Source: Erythroxylum novogranatense (lineage: Eukaryota > Streptophyta > Magnoliopsida > Malpighiales > Erythroxylaceae). Taken from it: a DNA stretch of 64,000 nt. Within the stretch, counting starts at the first letter, position 1, and every line of letters begins with the position of its first letter. A program made the position numbers and the translations under genes. This document shows, one piece after another, positions 11,094-24,459 of this stretch. The notes under the pieces were generated by a model that ran no database searches, was not told where the DNA came from, and saw only the letters and a program-made list of their open reading frames with translations. The stretch is from contig CM057228.1 of NCBI GenBank assembly GCA_029891385.1, forward strand, positions 32,241,023-32,305,022. Direction: 5' to 3'.

Positions 11094-12685
11094 CTAGGCA
11101 ATAGTAAGATGAACAATTTCTCTAAATTCCAGCTTCCTAGTCTCAGTGTATAAGGTTTTATATTTGTTGGGCCAATAGGTTAACCAAATCCACCCTTTAA
11201 TCTCCCACTCCATTGTCTTGCCTATGGTCTTATTATCCACCTTCCAGTGGACATTCTTTCCATACTCATCCTCAGCAAAGATTACCCCACCTTGCCTGGT
11301 GAATGGTCGATATGCACTGGAGTACCGGTCTTTGAACCAAGCTCTGGGGTTCATCAATGCCATTTTCGAAGGCTTTGAGGTGTATACCTCCCTTCCATCA
11401 GCACTATCATGTAAGAACCAATTCAGTATAGTACTGTAACCATAAACAGATTCCTCAAATTTCCAAGGCCTCAAACTCAGAGACGTGGTCTCTCCAGCCG
11501 AAAGCTTAACCCCAATATTGGTAGGTGGATCAAATGAAGTTTCTATACTTTTCTCTAGTTCTATATCTCGTCTTGGGTTCTCAGAAGATTTGCTTACTGA
11601 GACGCTCATTATGTTGGTTTGAAGAATCGGTGTGAGACACAATGAAATTCTCGAAGGAAAATGCTTATCATCCATCCCAGCGCCTCTTTCTTCCATGAGG
11701 TTTTCATTTAGCAGTCGGACAATATCACACCTGCAGATGGGAATATTGGTTGTTTTAGATGATCATCATTCATGGTAATAGAATCACTAACTTGATAGCC
11801 ATGGTTAATCGGTTATTAACTGTACCTTATGTTATCTGTGTTCACAATGACGTCGATCCACTTCTCTTGGATGATTACCTTGTAATTGAACTGGATTACA
11901 CCTTCCAGTTGATGGTAATGAAGGGAAAAAAGTAGCCTTTCGTCTGTTGTCGCATTGCTCGAGTTCTGAATGTCCATGGCTATGACAGGACAATAAAGCT
12001 GAATTTTCCATAACCCAGGTGTTGAAACCGAGTAAGAAAAGAGTGGTGATGGTGTTTTCAGGGTTTGATGGGTGGACTTGACCTCTGCAATCCAATTTGT
12101 CACGGCAAGGTTTATAGAACGCATCCACTGCTCCTCTAGGTTAGACCCTATCGCTCTCATAAGCGACTTGGACGCTTCTCTTAGTTGACAACGGGTTAAC
12201 TGGTCCTTCAGACTAGCAAGAGCGCTCGATCGGAGATTTGTAGGAGCTTCGTAGATACAAATGAGAAACGAAAGAGCGAGGAAGGAAAGGTTGAAGATGT
12301 CCTTGAAGTTGGGAACACAATAGAGTTTTGGAATTATGATGGAGGATTTGCATTTGTTTGAGCAGTACTTGAGGACATCTTCAATGAAGTTGACCAAGAG
12401 ACTAGACATTGTTTCATCATCTGTGAATTCCCCCGAATTGGGGTTGGCTTTGACAGGTTTTGCGGCCCAAAGAGAAATGGGGACATTGAAACCTGTTGTG
12501 ATTGAAAAATAAATCGTCCTGAACTGAAGGTTTCTAGCTGCAGAGAGATTGAGGGACGTCTGGGTTGAGCTTGAAGAAAAAATGCTAACAGACATGGAAT
12601 TTGTGTTCCATTTGTTGATGGGGGGAAGGTTCATAATCCAGGCAAATACATCAGAACAGGCACACGAATCCATGGCAGCGAACAA
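11094..12685 (-). CDS. Uncharacterised plant protein, two exons, 498 aa
   Basis: Exon 1 runs 12685 to 11826 and exon 2 runs 11730 to 11094, with TAG at 11096-11094. The 95-bp intron starts GTAC and ends TCTGCAG. The splice joins AAG to GTGT..., giving an unbroken 498-codon frame. The first ATG is used; a second in-frame ATG four codons later (MDSCACSDVF) is also possible. A hydrophobic stretch lies at residues 131-147 (FNLSFLALSFLICIYEAP region). The rest looks globular: EEQWMRSINLAVTNW (about 184-198), a CPVIAMD block (about 232) and, in the C-terminal half, WFKDRYSSAYRPFTRQGGV and WLTYWPNKY blocks rich in Trp and Tyr. The sequence resembles a family of plant hypothetical proteins I remember without a name, so I assign no function. 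Neither exon contains a frameshift, and the frame is far longer than chance. Flanks are retroelement debris, so context gives no clue. Confidence 0.85.
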
Positions 12686-13590
12686 TTAGTATAACTCTCT
12701 CATTGAGTCTCTAGCTATAAATTGAGGAGTAGCTTGGAACTTTATCTTCGCAAGCTAAAAAGTCTAAGATCAATGGAAGTGGATTAAAGGTGAGATTCTG
12801 TTCCTAAAGAATGTCTAAAGTTGAGGAAAACGTTGGTACGCCACTCACAGGAATCTACTTTATTATAGAGGAAGAAACTTGGGAGATGGCGAAGTGTACA
12901 AGAAAACTATCTCATCATAGATGAGCACTTGATTCTCCTATGCAGATAGCCCAAATCCACTTGACAGGGACCTTTTACAGGCATGAGAAAACAAAAACTG
13001 TCACTAATAAGGCTATGTTAACAGTTGCAACTAATTAACAAACCGAAGATGAAATCCTAAACAAGAGCTGTAAGGGACCTCTTGAGTCAAGAACCAACGA
13101 CTGCATGTATTATGATCAAAAGAGTCCTTAGGAACTGTTGAGAAAGAGACTGCAAATTATAGTGGCCTTTGGTTCTTGATAAGCAGATGGAGTGGGGTAG
13201 ATTATTACTTGCGTTTCCTGCCATATTATAGAGAGGTAAGAGTTCTCCGGTCTATTACTATACGTAGATGCAAACATGACCGAGCCCTCCAACCAAATAA
13301 GGGAAAATGCAGACAAGGGTAACGTCTTGGAAGAATATTTGGCCCAAAATGAGGGAGAAAAAAGAAGTGGGTGGTGTTTCAATGTCAAAGTGGTTGGGTC
13401 AAACATTTATCGTCCTAAACACCAAGTCTTTATCTCTTTTGTTTCACTCACGACAAGCTTTTAACCGTTAGGAAGATCAAGAGATGGATTATATTACCTT
13501 TTTTTTTTAGTATGAATTTGGTAATTCTTCTCGGAGGTGTTTGGTTCATAGGTTCGTAGGTTTGGAAGATATCGAAGGTTGATTATATAT
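12686..13590. other. Upstream region of the 498-aa gene
   Basis: This presumably holds the 5' UTR and promoter of the minus-strand gene. I cannot fix a TATA box with confidence. Overlapping open frames at 13128-13464 on both strands have no recognisable motif and are left uncalled. Confidence 0.35.
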
Positions 13591-13669
13591 TATTATTGCA
13601 TAAACAGTATTTTGATATCTATGTTACGTGGATTACTCCACACCGCTCAAATATTTGAGAAATGATTCT

Positions 13670-14075
13670 TTTTCGTAAAATAATATAATTAATGTATCTA
13701 ATTAATTAAATATATTCTAAATATTATATTTAATTAGAATATATTAAAATTTGATATAAAATAAAATTTTAATTAATTTTTATTGTTAGCAAAACAATAT
13801 AATTAATTTATAATATATTAAAATTAAATATAATTAATTAGAATACATTAAAATTTGATATAAAATTTAACTAATTTTTATTTTCCTTTTAAGCAAAAAA
13901 TATAATTAATTAATTATAATATATTAAAATTAAATATAATTAATTATAATATATTAAAATTTGATGTAAAAATTAACAATTTTTTCTTTTTTGTAAAACA
14001 ATATAATTAAATAAAATATATTAATATTAACTATAATTAATTAGAATATATTTTCAATATTTTAATAAACTAACT
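13670..14075. repeat. Very AT-rich degenerate tandem repeat
   Basis: About 400 bp are built from imperfect copies of phrases such as TATAATTAATTATAATATAT and ATTAAAATTTGATATAAAAT, with a GTAAAACAATATAATTAAT phrase recurring at intervals of about 100-120 bp. There is no coding potential. Confidence 0.7.
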
Positions 14076-14249
14076 ACTATCAATAGTAATGGTAACCATT
14101 TCTTCGTCTAACTAACCATTATAATCATAATGATTATATTCATTCTCATTCCTTATTATATCCATTCTCATTTTTATTATCGTTATCTCATGTGAACTAA
14201 CTACCCCCTAAATCCTATACTCATTATAATACTGAGGTCAGTTGAACAT

Positions 14250-15580
14250 GATTATGTGTTAGGACATATTCTTCTTTAGGAAGAAGAAGTGAAACACAAA
14301 TTGATATACATGATAACTCAAGAATCATGTCATATAAAGTATTAGATGCTAAAAAGTATGTGAACTACAATATACAAGGGTATATGTGCCTATTTCCTTC
14401 TCAAGAAGCAAATATTGAAGAGTACGAGGCTTAGAACACAAGTGTTTTATATGCTCGTGTTATCTTTAGAAGAGTTGTGCAAATGTAGTACTAGACACTA
14501 CCTGATACATGGTTATGTCCTAGACCCTGTCCGGATGGATTTACTAATTAAAGGGTGGTAAATGCTAAGGAAAATCTATGTTTTACTGGGGATATGAAAA
14601 ATAGGTTGGGCCAAAGGCATAATGCCCTGTGGTACAATATATATATAGGATAATTTTATAAATTTGTACTAGGTAGGGTTTATATATATATATAAACGAT
14701 ATATATATATATATATAGGTAGGGTATAACTGAAGCAGATTACATAACATTAATTGAGGTTGTTAAAGAATCACTATGGCTTACAGGGCTAGTGAAGGAA
14801 ATGAGTATTGAACAAGGTAGAGTTCAATTGCATTATGATAGTGAAAGTGTTATTTATTTGATAAATACATCACACTAAAATTAAGCATATAATGGTGAGG
14901 TTTCACAAGATTATCTAGTTGATTTTATCTAGTCATATATTTTTATAGAAGTTTCACACTTCTAAGAATGCAACTAATATGTTAACAAAGTTAGTTGCCA
15001 CGAATAAGTTAACCATTGTTTGGACTTGATCAATGTCTTTAAAAGTTAAAAGAGATTAATATCCAACCTCTACTGAAAATTATTATCTATGGCTTCTATA
15101 CACTAGTTTGTGATCTTAGAGTCTTTAACTAAAGACGACCTGATATATGACCTTGTGTTAAGGCTTTTTTTTTAAAAGAAGCAGTGAAGACACAACTTGG
15201 TATACTGGTTGTGTTATATGATGGAGCATATATTGAGGAGTACATGACATAAAATATAGGGATGTTTGAGCATGTGTCCCTTTTTTGAAGCAAATATTAA
15301 ATAGTATATAGCCTAGAACACGAGTTTGTTTATACCTATATTTGTCTCTGTACAGAGTTATGCAGATGCAATGCTAAATACAATCATATCCTTGATTATG
15401 TCTACAATAGATTGCATAATTAAAAGGTGAGAGAAGCTAAAGAAAATTGTGTTTTATTAGGGTTATTGAAAAATAATTTAGGAAGAAAATTCCTTGTAAT
15501 ATGGTATTAGAGTAATTTTGAAAATTTATATCTGATATGGTTTATAAATAAAAATTGGTGTAACCATGTTTTTAATATAG
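14250..15580 (+). mobile_element. Copia RNase H remnant between degraded direct repeats
   Basis: Translation of 14725-14880 gives a copia RNase H C-terminal pattern (TEADYITL..., KESLWLTGLV, HYDSESVIYL). It is followed by decayed sequence recognisable as the end of pol up to about 15030 (including a THIRD-like SKNATNMLTKLV block). Two diverged direct repeats flank it, at about 14265-14690 and 15150-15560. They share phrases such as gaagcaaatattgaagagta, agcctagaacacgagt and gagttrtgcaratg. They are probably the two LTRs of a small, mostly deleted copia element. Confidence 0.65.
14672..14718. repeat. (TA)n microsatellite
   Basis: Two TA runs separated by aacga lie at the end of the left direct repeat. 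Confidence 0.85.
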
Positions 15581-17192
15581 TGAAAAGATAACTACTCCCT
15601 CTTGAGGCTATAAGCATATATTATCATACCTTGTAAATTTTGTACTCTTATTCTTTTTATATATTGTTATTACTTATATTTCTCGGCACATTATGATATA
15701 AATAATGTTTTTGTTGGATACCCACTTTTAAGACCCTTTTTACCAATTGGTGAATATTCTTAAATTTGTTTGCATAATCAAGTTTAGAGATTCGATGATA
15801 ACATATGTGTTTATATATATATATATATATTACAAAATTACCTTATTACATTAAACCTAACTATTCTTTTTTGATCAATAATTCATAAGCAGATCAAAAA
15901 TCAATTAGCATTCAAGAAAAATCCTCTTTAAATTTTTCTAAAAATAATAGTGAGATACATATAATATAAATATCACACGTAAATCAATTAAATGCTACTA
16001 ATATGACAATTTAATATAACTCTTAAATACTATTGAATTAATTAAACCTAGTCTAAACTGATAATTTATTATAGTTATTTTATTTATTAGTTTGAATTGT
16101 GTTTAATTAGTTTGAGTCAAATCTAAGAACTAAGTTAAGTTGCTATATCAATAACAATTAATTGATCATCACATGATATCCATATCATATGTATTTTTAC
16201 CATTATTTTTAATGGAAGTCTAAAAAAGAGTTTTTGTAAAAAATTAAAATATATAAAGTTTTTAGAAAATTTTAAAATGAGAATTTTTTAAAATTATTTA
16301 AATTACAAAAGTGTTCTTTATCTTTTACAAAAAAAAACACATAATAGTAAATATTAAAAGAACCTCAAAAGTAAATTTAAGTACTCCCATTTATTTAATA
16401 TGTTGGACAATTTGATAGGTAAATTTTGCAACGATGTTATTATTTCAAAAGATCTAGCGATCAAAATTTATAGGAGAATTAAGATAGTTGTTTAATAAAA
16501 ACAAATTGTTATTTTTAATGGACAAAAAGGGTGATTTCGTATTTAAGAGGTTATTGGTAAAAACCTTGAGCTGTCTTATACAAAAAAACACTCGATCATA
16601 CTATTACTAGCACGTTTAAATAACTAGATTCCTAGATTAGGGACGAAGCAAACGTGAAGAAACCAATTTACCGGTAGGATGCCGCCCTTTTCAACTCTCA
16701 ACTTTTTCTTTTTTTGGCTAATTTATTGGGTTAGGCAAAGAATAATTCGATGCAGACTCCAGGTAGGTCTGATTATTAAATAACACCCGAGTAACGTGTT
16801 AGCAAACTACGTTCCCAAATAACTAGAAAAGAGACAACTCATTGGATAATTGTTGGAATGAAAGTATTCTAAAACAAGTGGTTATCCCATTGCCATTGGT
16901 TCGATAAGAAGCTTTTAAACTAACAGTAACAAGTCAAGAAATTTAAAGAAACTGAGTTGTGTTGTCTTGTGCTTTCAGTATCCTACACGCATTACCTTAC
17001 CTGTTTGTTCAGACGATGATTCTCTATAGTCTCAGCCACGTTTGAACTGTGCTTTTCTGCAATTAACCCACCGAGATGGGATGGGACAAGTGGAGAGGGA
17101 CTGAGGGAGAGTTATCTAATTCCTACCGAATTCCTAATTCCAAGTTCAATGTAACATAGGCTTGCATTGTATTTATAGAGTTGAGAATCTTC
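15581..17192. other. AT-rich intergenic sequence
   Basis: No gene or element boundary is recognisable. There is an (AT)n run near 15813-15832. From about 16620 the sequence is less AT-rich and may be the former unique flank of the copia element inserted at 17193. Confidence 0.4.
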
Positions 17193-17641
17193 TGATAGAA
17201 TTTTATCATAATTGTGGACTAGCATAATTGAAATTATGTTTGTACAAATCCCGATTAATTAGATGTCAATTGTAATTCTCTTTAACGTGTCATTGGGCCT
17301 GTGTTCATTAGGCTTGCTTATGATGGGTAGGCTTGGCCATGTATTATAAAGCACAGGAGGCCTCATCGCTAAATTTCACCTTTTAAATACAATTCTTGCA
17401 TCAAAGCTGTATGGGTTTTTTTTGAATAAGGATTCGAATAGCGAAGAAATCCTCTGCATCTTTATCGTGTCTCTGCTGCTTTCGCTGATTCCACGAAAAC
17501 AACAATGGATTTAATGTTTCCTCAATTTCCAGGTATTTATCAATCGAATTATTGAACGTAGTATGTTGCAATTCTAGGGTTAATTATTTGTATAGATTAA
17601 TCATGCAATTAATCTGTATTTTCGGATTTAATTTTCTTTCA
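17193..17641 (+). repeat. 5' LTR of copia element D
   Basis: The LTR is 449 bp, begins TGATAGAATTTTATCA and ends TTTCTTTCA. It is preceded by target duplication TCTTC (17188-17192). The primer-binding site TGGTATCAGAGCC follows at 17644-17656. A near-identical copy lies at 22963-23416. Confidence 0.95.
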
Positions 17642-20600
17642 ATTGGTATCAGAGCCAATTAACCCTAATTGTGACTGCTAATTATTGTGCAACTTTTTGT
17701 GTAATTTTCGGTATATTATTTCCAGAATTTGGGGTTTTCGTTTTTTGTGATATTTGTGTTTTTCTGAAATCGATTTTGTGGTTATTGATTGGTTGTGTTT
17801 TGACGTCAACGCATGTGTTAAGTTTTGCAATTTGATGTTGTCTTTTAAAACCCAAAGAACCGAACCCATTAACGTATTCTTCGATTTTTTTGACCCATAT
17901 CTGAGCGTTTTTCATGAAATTTCTTGAGGGGTTTGATAGATCTTGAAATTCTGAATCCAATGACGTAAATTTCGTTAAAAAATGATCAAAAACGAAGGAG
18001 ATATAGACGTTTTCGTGAACTGATTCGAAATCGGGTCGTATGACCGGATACCGACCACCAAGCGAGGAAGATGAAGCCCGACCGTTTGTCCCTCCACCCA
18101 CGCCAAGCTGGCGTGGCGGCGTGCGCTGCAGAGGCTTCCCAGGCCAATTTTTCCCAAATTTTTCCTACATGCTCCACTTGCCCAAGATTATTTTATGGTA
18201 ATTTTCTGAAATTTTGGAATGCTAGAATTATATTTTTATTTTTCCGAATTTTAAAATTAATAAAAATATACTGTACTCTCCGAATTTTTCCTTGAAATTT
18301 TTTGTACTTATTCCTAGTATTATTTGGGCTTGTGGGATATTGTGTACTCTCAGAGTTATAAAGTTGTACACCATAGTTAAATTTTGATGTTGTTTATGCA
18401 TATAATGTTATATTATATGATTACTATGGTTAATTCAGAATTGTGGTGCTAATTGAACCTATGAGAACAATCTTGGGAATGTTATTGGACTATTGTCATT
18501 CATTTTGTGTAATTGTGAGCTCGCCTATCGTGAGACCAATTATTACAAATTGCTGTTGTAATGTTGTTATTGGGCATACATTAGATGCTATGTTAATGAT
18601 GCACTTACCCTATCGGTTTGTCTTTATCAATGTGGTTTCTAATTTTTTTTTAATTCATTGAATTATGTCTTTAAAGTTTTCAATATCCTATCGATATTAG
18701 CTTTAGGGCATAGTTTAATGTTCTGGGTGATCTGTGTTGTAATTCGAGACCCTTAGGCAGGATTGCAATTGCATGAGAACCTAGCTGTGTTGTTTGCCCA
18801 ATTATGCTAGTTTTGATACATTTGCTAAATCTCCTTGCTTTGTATCAATTTCCACTTTGAATTCTTTGATTGTCAATGGGACCAATTATGAGGACCGGCT
18901 TGAATCTTTAAATCTTTTTTGGCGGTTTCTAATGTTGATGTTGCTCTCATCGAGGATGAGCCCGCACAACCCATCGCTGAGTCTTCCACAGAGATATAGC
19001 TAAATATGAAAAATGGGTTCGTGCTAATAAGGTTTGCTTGATGACTATCAAGTACACAATGGAGAATAACATTAAAGAGAGCATCACGTAAACCGATAAT
19101 GCCAAAGATTATCTCAAGGTCATTGGTGAAAATTTTCGAAGTTTGATAAGACCGAAAGTCTAATTACTTGTCTTTATTGTCTAAGACCAAGTATGATGGT
19201 GTAGGTGGTGTTCCTCAAATCTTTGTCTGTTTTGAATCGAATCTGGTTGATGTTCCTCCTAATTCGTGGTGGTTAGACACTGGTGTTACTATTCATGTAA
19301 CGAACTCATTGCGGGAGTTCAAAAGCAAAGGAAACCAAATAAAGGGAGGTGATGGTGCAACCAGAGATGGATCTAGTGTTAATGTTGAGCACATAGGAGT
19401 AGTTTCCTTGAAGTTGAGTAGTGGACATGATTTGGTTTTGAAAGATGTCGTTTATGTGCCTTCTATGAGAAGAAATTTGATTTCATCTGCTTTTACACAA
19501 CAGGATACAATTTCCATATAATCAATAATGGAATTGTTTTATACTATGATTCTGCTGTTGTTGGTTCTGCAATTATGCGTGATGGATTGTTTATGCTGAT
19601 TGCTAATTCTTCTCGTTTTGATCGACTGCATGATAATATTAATGCTGTTGTTGGAAAGAAACGTGGGAGAGTTGCTGAAAAATCTTCTATGTTGTGGCAT
19701 AAACGGTTAGGACATATCTCTAAGGAGAGAATGGAGAGATTGATTAAGGAAACTATTTTGCATGATTTGGACTTCTCTGATTTTGACACTTGTGTTGATT
19801 GCTTAAAGGGGAAGTTTACAGCTAAAGTAAGAAAGGAGAAAATGATCAGGAAGGAGGAACCATTGCAGATAATTCACACGTATATCTGTGGACCCATTAC
19901 TCCTATTGCCATGGAGGCTATAGGTATTTTATCACCTTCATTGATGATTTTCATGGTATGGATGGATTGAATTATTGCGTGAGAAATCAATCCTTGGATG
20001 CTTTTAAGTCATCGAAAATATTGTTGAATTGCAACTGGGAAGCAGATCAAATGTGTAAGATCCGATAGAGGTGGTGAGTATTATGGTCAGTATGATGAAA
20101 CCGGAAGAAACCCCGCCCTTTTGCTAGATACTTGCAGGATTGTGGAATCGAGGCACAATATACCATGCCCGCACTCCTCAACAAAATGGGATTGCAGAGA
20201 GGCGAAATCGCACTCTTATGGAGATGGTTAGATGCATGCTTAGTCACTCCACCTTACCGTAGTTTTTGGGGAGATGCTTTGAGGATCTGCTGTTTATGTT
20301 CTAAATCACGTGCCTAGTAAATCTGCACCAAAGACTCCTTTTGAAATGATATCGGAAAGAAGCCTAGTTTGAAGCATTTCCATGTTTGGGGTCAGAAATT
20401 TGAGGTGAGGATTTATAATCCTCAATTGAAGAAACTTGATCCTAGAACTGCTTCAAAGTTATTTTATTGGTTATTGTCTCGGGTCAAGAGGTTCAAGATT
20501 TTATTGTCCCAATCACACTACTAGAGTCGCTGAATCGATCGGGCTGTCTATTTTGAAGGGGACAAGGAATATAATGAAAAGCATGAGTCTCGTGTTGTTG

Positions 20601-22962
20601 ATTTTAGAGAGGATCGTGTTATTGTTCCTATACCTATTGTTTTTCATCCTGAGGATATTCAGACTCCTCAGATTCCTGATGATGTTGTTGATTCTAGAAA
20701 TGATGTTGAAATTCCTCAACAGGTTGGCATTGATTCTGAAGTCCCAGATGTGGTTGTAGTTCCACCTAGGAGATCCGAAAGGATTCCTAAACCTACCGAG
20801 TCTTCTAAATTTCGAGATTATTATATTTACTTGGAGGAACATGAATTCAATTTAGTTGAAGACTCGGATCCTATTTCTTTTCAGGAAGCCATTTCTTGTT
20901 CTCGAAGTTCACAATGGTTGGCAGCCATGGAAGATGAATTGGCTTCTATGAGTATGAATGGCGCTTGGGATTTGGTGGAATTACCCAAAGGTTGTAAGAC
21001 CGTTGGGTGTAAATGGGTCTTTAAGACTAAACGTGATGCTAGAGGCTAGATAGAAAGGTACAAAGCCAGACTTGTTGCAAAGGGATATAACCAGAGGGAA
21101 GGTATAGACTACAAAGAGACTTTTTCCCCGGTCTCTACTAAAGATTCATTACGTATTGTGATGGCTTTAGTTGCTCATTTTGATTTGGAGCTCCATCAAA
21201 TGGATGTGAAAACCGCTTTCTGAATGGTGATTTGTATGAAGATGTGTTCATGAATCACCGCTGGTTTTGTTGAGAAAGGTAAAGAACATATGGTATGCAA
21301 ATTGAGAAAATCCATTTATGGGTGAAACAAGCTTCCAGACAATGGTATTTGAAGTTTGATCAAATTGTTTGCTCTCTTGGCTTCAAGGAAAATGTTGTTG
21401 ATCAATGCATTTACTTGAAGAAGAGTGGAGAAAATTCATTATTCTTGTCTTATATGTTGATGACATTCTTTTGGCCAAGAATGATGTGGATTTTCTTTAT
21501 GAGACTAAACAAATGTTGATGACTCATTTTGATATGAAAGATCTTGGTGATGCTTCTTTTGTTCGGGCATTGAAATTCATCGTGATAGATCTCGTGGTGT
21601 TCTTGGTTTGTCTCGTAAAAGATATATAGAAAGGGTTTGAATAGATTCAACATGAAGACTTGTAATCCTTGCAAAGGCACCCATTCAAAAGGGTGATAAA
21701 CTCTCAAATAGCCAAGGTCCTCAAAATGATAAAGATAAGTTAGAGATGGCAAAGGTCCCATGCTTCATTGTTGGCGGTCTTATGTATGCTCAAGTTTGTA
21801 CACGCCCCGATATTGCTTTTGTTGTTGGTGTACTTGGGAGATACTTGAGCAACCCCGTGTGGGTCATTGGCAAGCTATAAACGAGTTCGAGGTACCTACA
21901 AGGTACTAAAGATTACATGCTCACTTACAGATGTCCGATCACCTTGAGGTGACAAAGTTATTCGATTCGATTATGGTGGCTGCCTCGATGATCACAAATC
22001 CACATCAGATATATCTTCATGCTTCTTTGGAGGAGTCAGATTTGAAAAGTGTTAAACAAACACTTACAAAGAACTTCAACTATGGAGGCAGTAGTATGTG
22101 GCTTCTTATGAAGCTACTCGACAGCAATATGGTTGAAGAATTTCATTTCGAGCTTCATCTTGTGGAGAGTGTTTCTAGACCTCTAACCATATATTGTGAT
22201 AACTCGTTGGTGGGCTTCTCTCAAATATGCAAGAACTCCAAGCGTTCGAAGCATTTTGATACGAAGTATATGTTCGTTAGAGAGAAAGTTAAGGAGTTTC
22301 AGACTCTTATAGAGCATATACCCACCGATCTTATGGTGGCAGATCCTTTAACCAAAGGCTTGACTGTTAAGGCTTTTGTGAATCATGTAACCCGTATGGG
22401 TCTATTTAGATCTTTTGATGCCTTGGATTAGTGGGAGTCTGTCTTTTATGTTATTTTGATAGCAACATTGTATTTGACTATTTTGTTATTCAGTCTACAA
22501 ACTTTTGCATATAATTGTTGCTATTATTGTTGTTGCCATATACTTTGTTGAGATACTGCGCAGATATATTTAAATGTTTGTATATATATGGCATTTTGTT
22601 GGAGACATTTTGTATCAAGTCTCATCTTGTTGTTCTGAGATATTTTGTTAAATCTCAATTGGCATCTTGAGTGGATGTCAATATTTTGTTTGGAATTGCA
22701 CAAACGAATTACCATTTTGTGTGCATTTCCTTATGACACATTTTGTTTAGGTCATCGAGGTATGGGTATCTTGCATATATGTTATCAAGATTCTATCGGG
22801 TCCGATTTCTATATTGTCGAGGTACTTGTAACCTCATTTTGGACTTATGATTGAGAGATTGTTGACTCTACTTTGACATCTTATCGTGGCCACATATTGT
22901 TATATTAATCTGGATTTGTTTATGTTGTTTAATGATATTGGTTATCTGTCCAAGTGGGAGAA
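17642..22962 (+). pseudogene. Copia element D internal region: frameshifted gag-pol
   Basis: A leader of about 1.1 kb with a GC-rich patch (18060-18180) precedes gag. Gag is readable only in pieces at about 18800-19160 (NSLIVNGTNYEDRLESLN, then RANKV..., DNAKDYLKVIGENF). The zinc-knuckle segment appears deleted, because protease follows almost at once at 19168-19520 with an intact WWLDTGVT catalytic block. Pre-integrase (LWHKRLGHISKERM, CVDCLKGK) and the start of integrase are at 19575-19970. Integrase continues to about 20420 across frameshifts. Reverse transcriptase spans 20880-21640, including WLAAMEDELASM and a YVDDILLAKND block at about 21450. RNase H and the C-terminus are at 21931-22431 (SKRSKHFDTKYMFVREKV, LMVADPLTKGL). 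A purine tract gtgggagaa ends just before the 3' LTR. At least six breaks make it non-autonomous. Confidence 0.93.
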
Positions 22963-23416
22963 TGATAGAATTTTATCATAATTGTGGACTAGCATAATTG
23001 AAATTATGTTTGTACAAATCCCGATTAATTAGATGTCAATTGTAATTCTCTTTTAACGTGTCATTGGGCCTGTGTTCATGGGCTTGCTATGATGGGTAGG
23101 CTTGGCCCATGTATTATAAAGCACAGGAGGCCCTACTGCTAGCCCACCTTTTAAATACAGTTGCCCCATTGAAACTGTATGGGTTTTTTTGCTGAATAAG
23201 GATTCGGAATAGCAGTAGCAAATCCTCTGCATCTTTGTCGTGTCTCTGTCGCTTTCGCTTGATTCCACAGAAAACAACAATGGATTTAATGTTTCCTCAA
23301 TTTCCAGGTATTTATCAATCGAATTATTGAACGTAGTATGTTGCAATTCTAGGGTTAATTATTTGTATAGATTAATCATGCAATTAATCTGTATTTTCGG
23401 ATTTAATTTTCTTTCA
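22963..23416 (+). repeat. 3' LTR of copia element D
   Basis: The LTR is 454 bp, with the same ends as the 5' copy, and is followed by target duplication TCTTC (23417-23421). It differs from the 5' copy by scattered substitutions and small indels, concentrated around 23125-23215. Confidence 0.95.
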
Positions 23417-23892
23417 TCTTCTATTATCAATTTTTATAAATTTTCATTTTTGAGAAAAAAAAAATGAATGATACCATATCGAGGTATTGCAGAATTCTTG
23501 CAGCCTTATATATAAAATAAAATAAATATTTATCATAATAATTCACATTTTTCGTAAAGAAGAATACCTCATATATAATAGAAAACTATACTTTTATCGA
23601 AAATTTTAAGTTAATTAAATAACTTACCTAATAAAATTACTTTGTAACTTTTTGAATTATAAATTAATTAATCACTTAATATATTGAATTTGTCTAATAA
23701 TTTAATAAGCAAATACGTGCAAAAACATATTAGTAAAGGCAAAGTATGATTAAGAAAATCGAGTTGAGTTCTTTGGTACTGCATGGTTGTTGACTCCGTT
23801 AGAAAGGACAGAAGACAAAATAAAAAAATCCTGTCACTCTCTCTTGTTTGGTTGCTGTCTCCGAATTTTTGTTCTCCATTTTCAGATGACAG

Positions 23893-23942
23893 GGATAAAA
23901 GTTTTTGTTCCTTTAGAAAAGGAAGAACAAAAACTTTTGTCC
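23893..23942. repeat. Perfect-looking hairpin
   Basis: The arm ggataaaagtttttgttcc (23893-23911) pairs with ggaagaacaaaaacttttgtcc (23921-23942) across a loop of about nine bases, with one bulge and one G-T type mismatch. A third direct copy of the arm (ggataaaagtttattgtcc) lies at 23974. Confidence 0.75.
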
Positions 23943-24057
23943 TTTGTCTTCAATGTCGCGAGCACATTGCACTGGATAAAAGTTTATTGTCCTTTCCATT
24001 TTGTGTACACAATCTTTTGTTATTAATATTAATATTATTATTATAAATTTTGTATTG

Positions 24058-24079
24058 ATTATTATTATTGTTGTTGTTG

Positions 24080-24162
<83 letters not shown>

Positions 24163-24194
24163 TATCATTATTATAAATTTTGTATTGATTATTG

Positions 24195-24230
<36 letters not shown>

Positions 24231-24422
24231 AAATTATAAATTATTATTATTATTATTATAGATTATTTATTGATTATTATTATTATTTATTATTATTATT
24301 ATTATTATTATAAATTTTGTTTTGATTATTTTATTATAAATTTTGTATTGATTAATAATAATAATTTATTATTATTATTATTATTATTATTATAAATTTT
24401 GTATTGATTATTATTATTATTA

Positions 24423-24459
<37 letters not shown>

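Noticed and set aside
13128..13464. Overlapping open frames on both strands upstream of the 498-aa gene
   Set aside because: No domain, no splice logic and similar length on opposite strands; chance frames in a GC-richer patch.
23950..24195. Open frames reading poly-Asn or poly-Ile on both strands
   Set aside because: They are translations of the TTA microsatellite and contain no real protein sequence.
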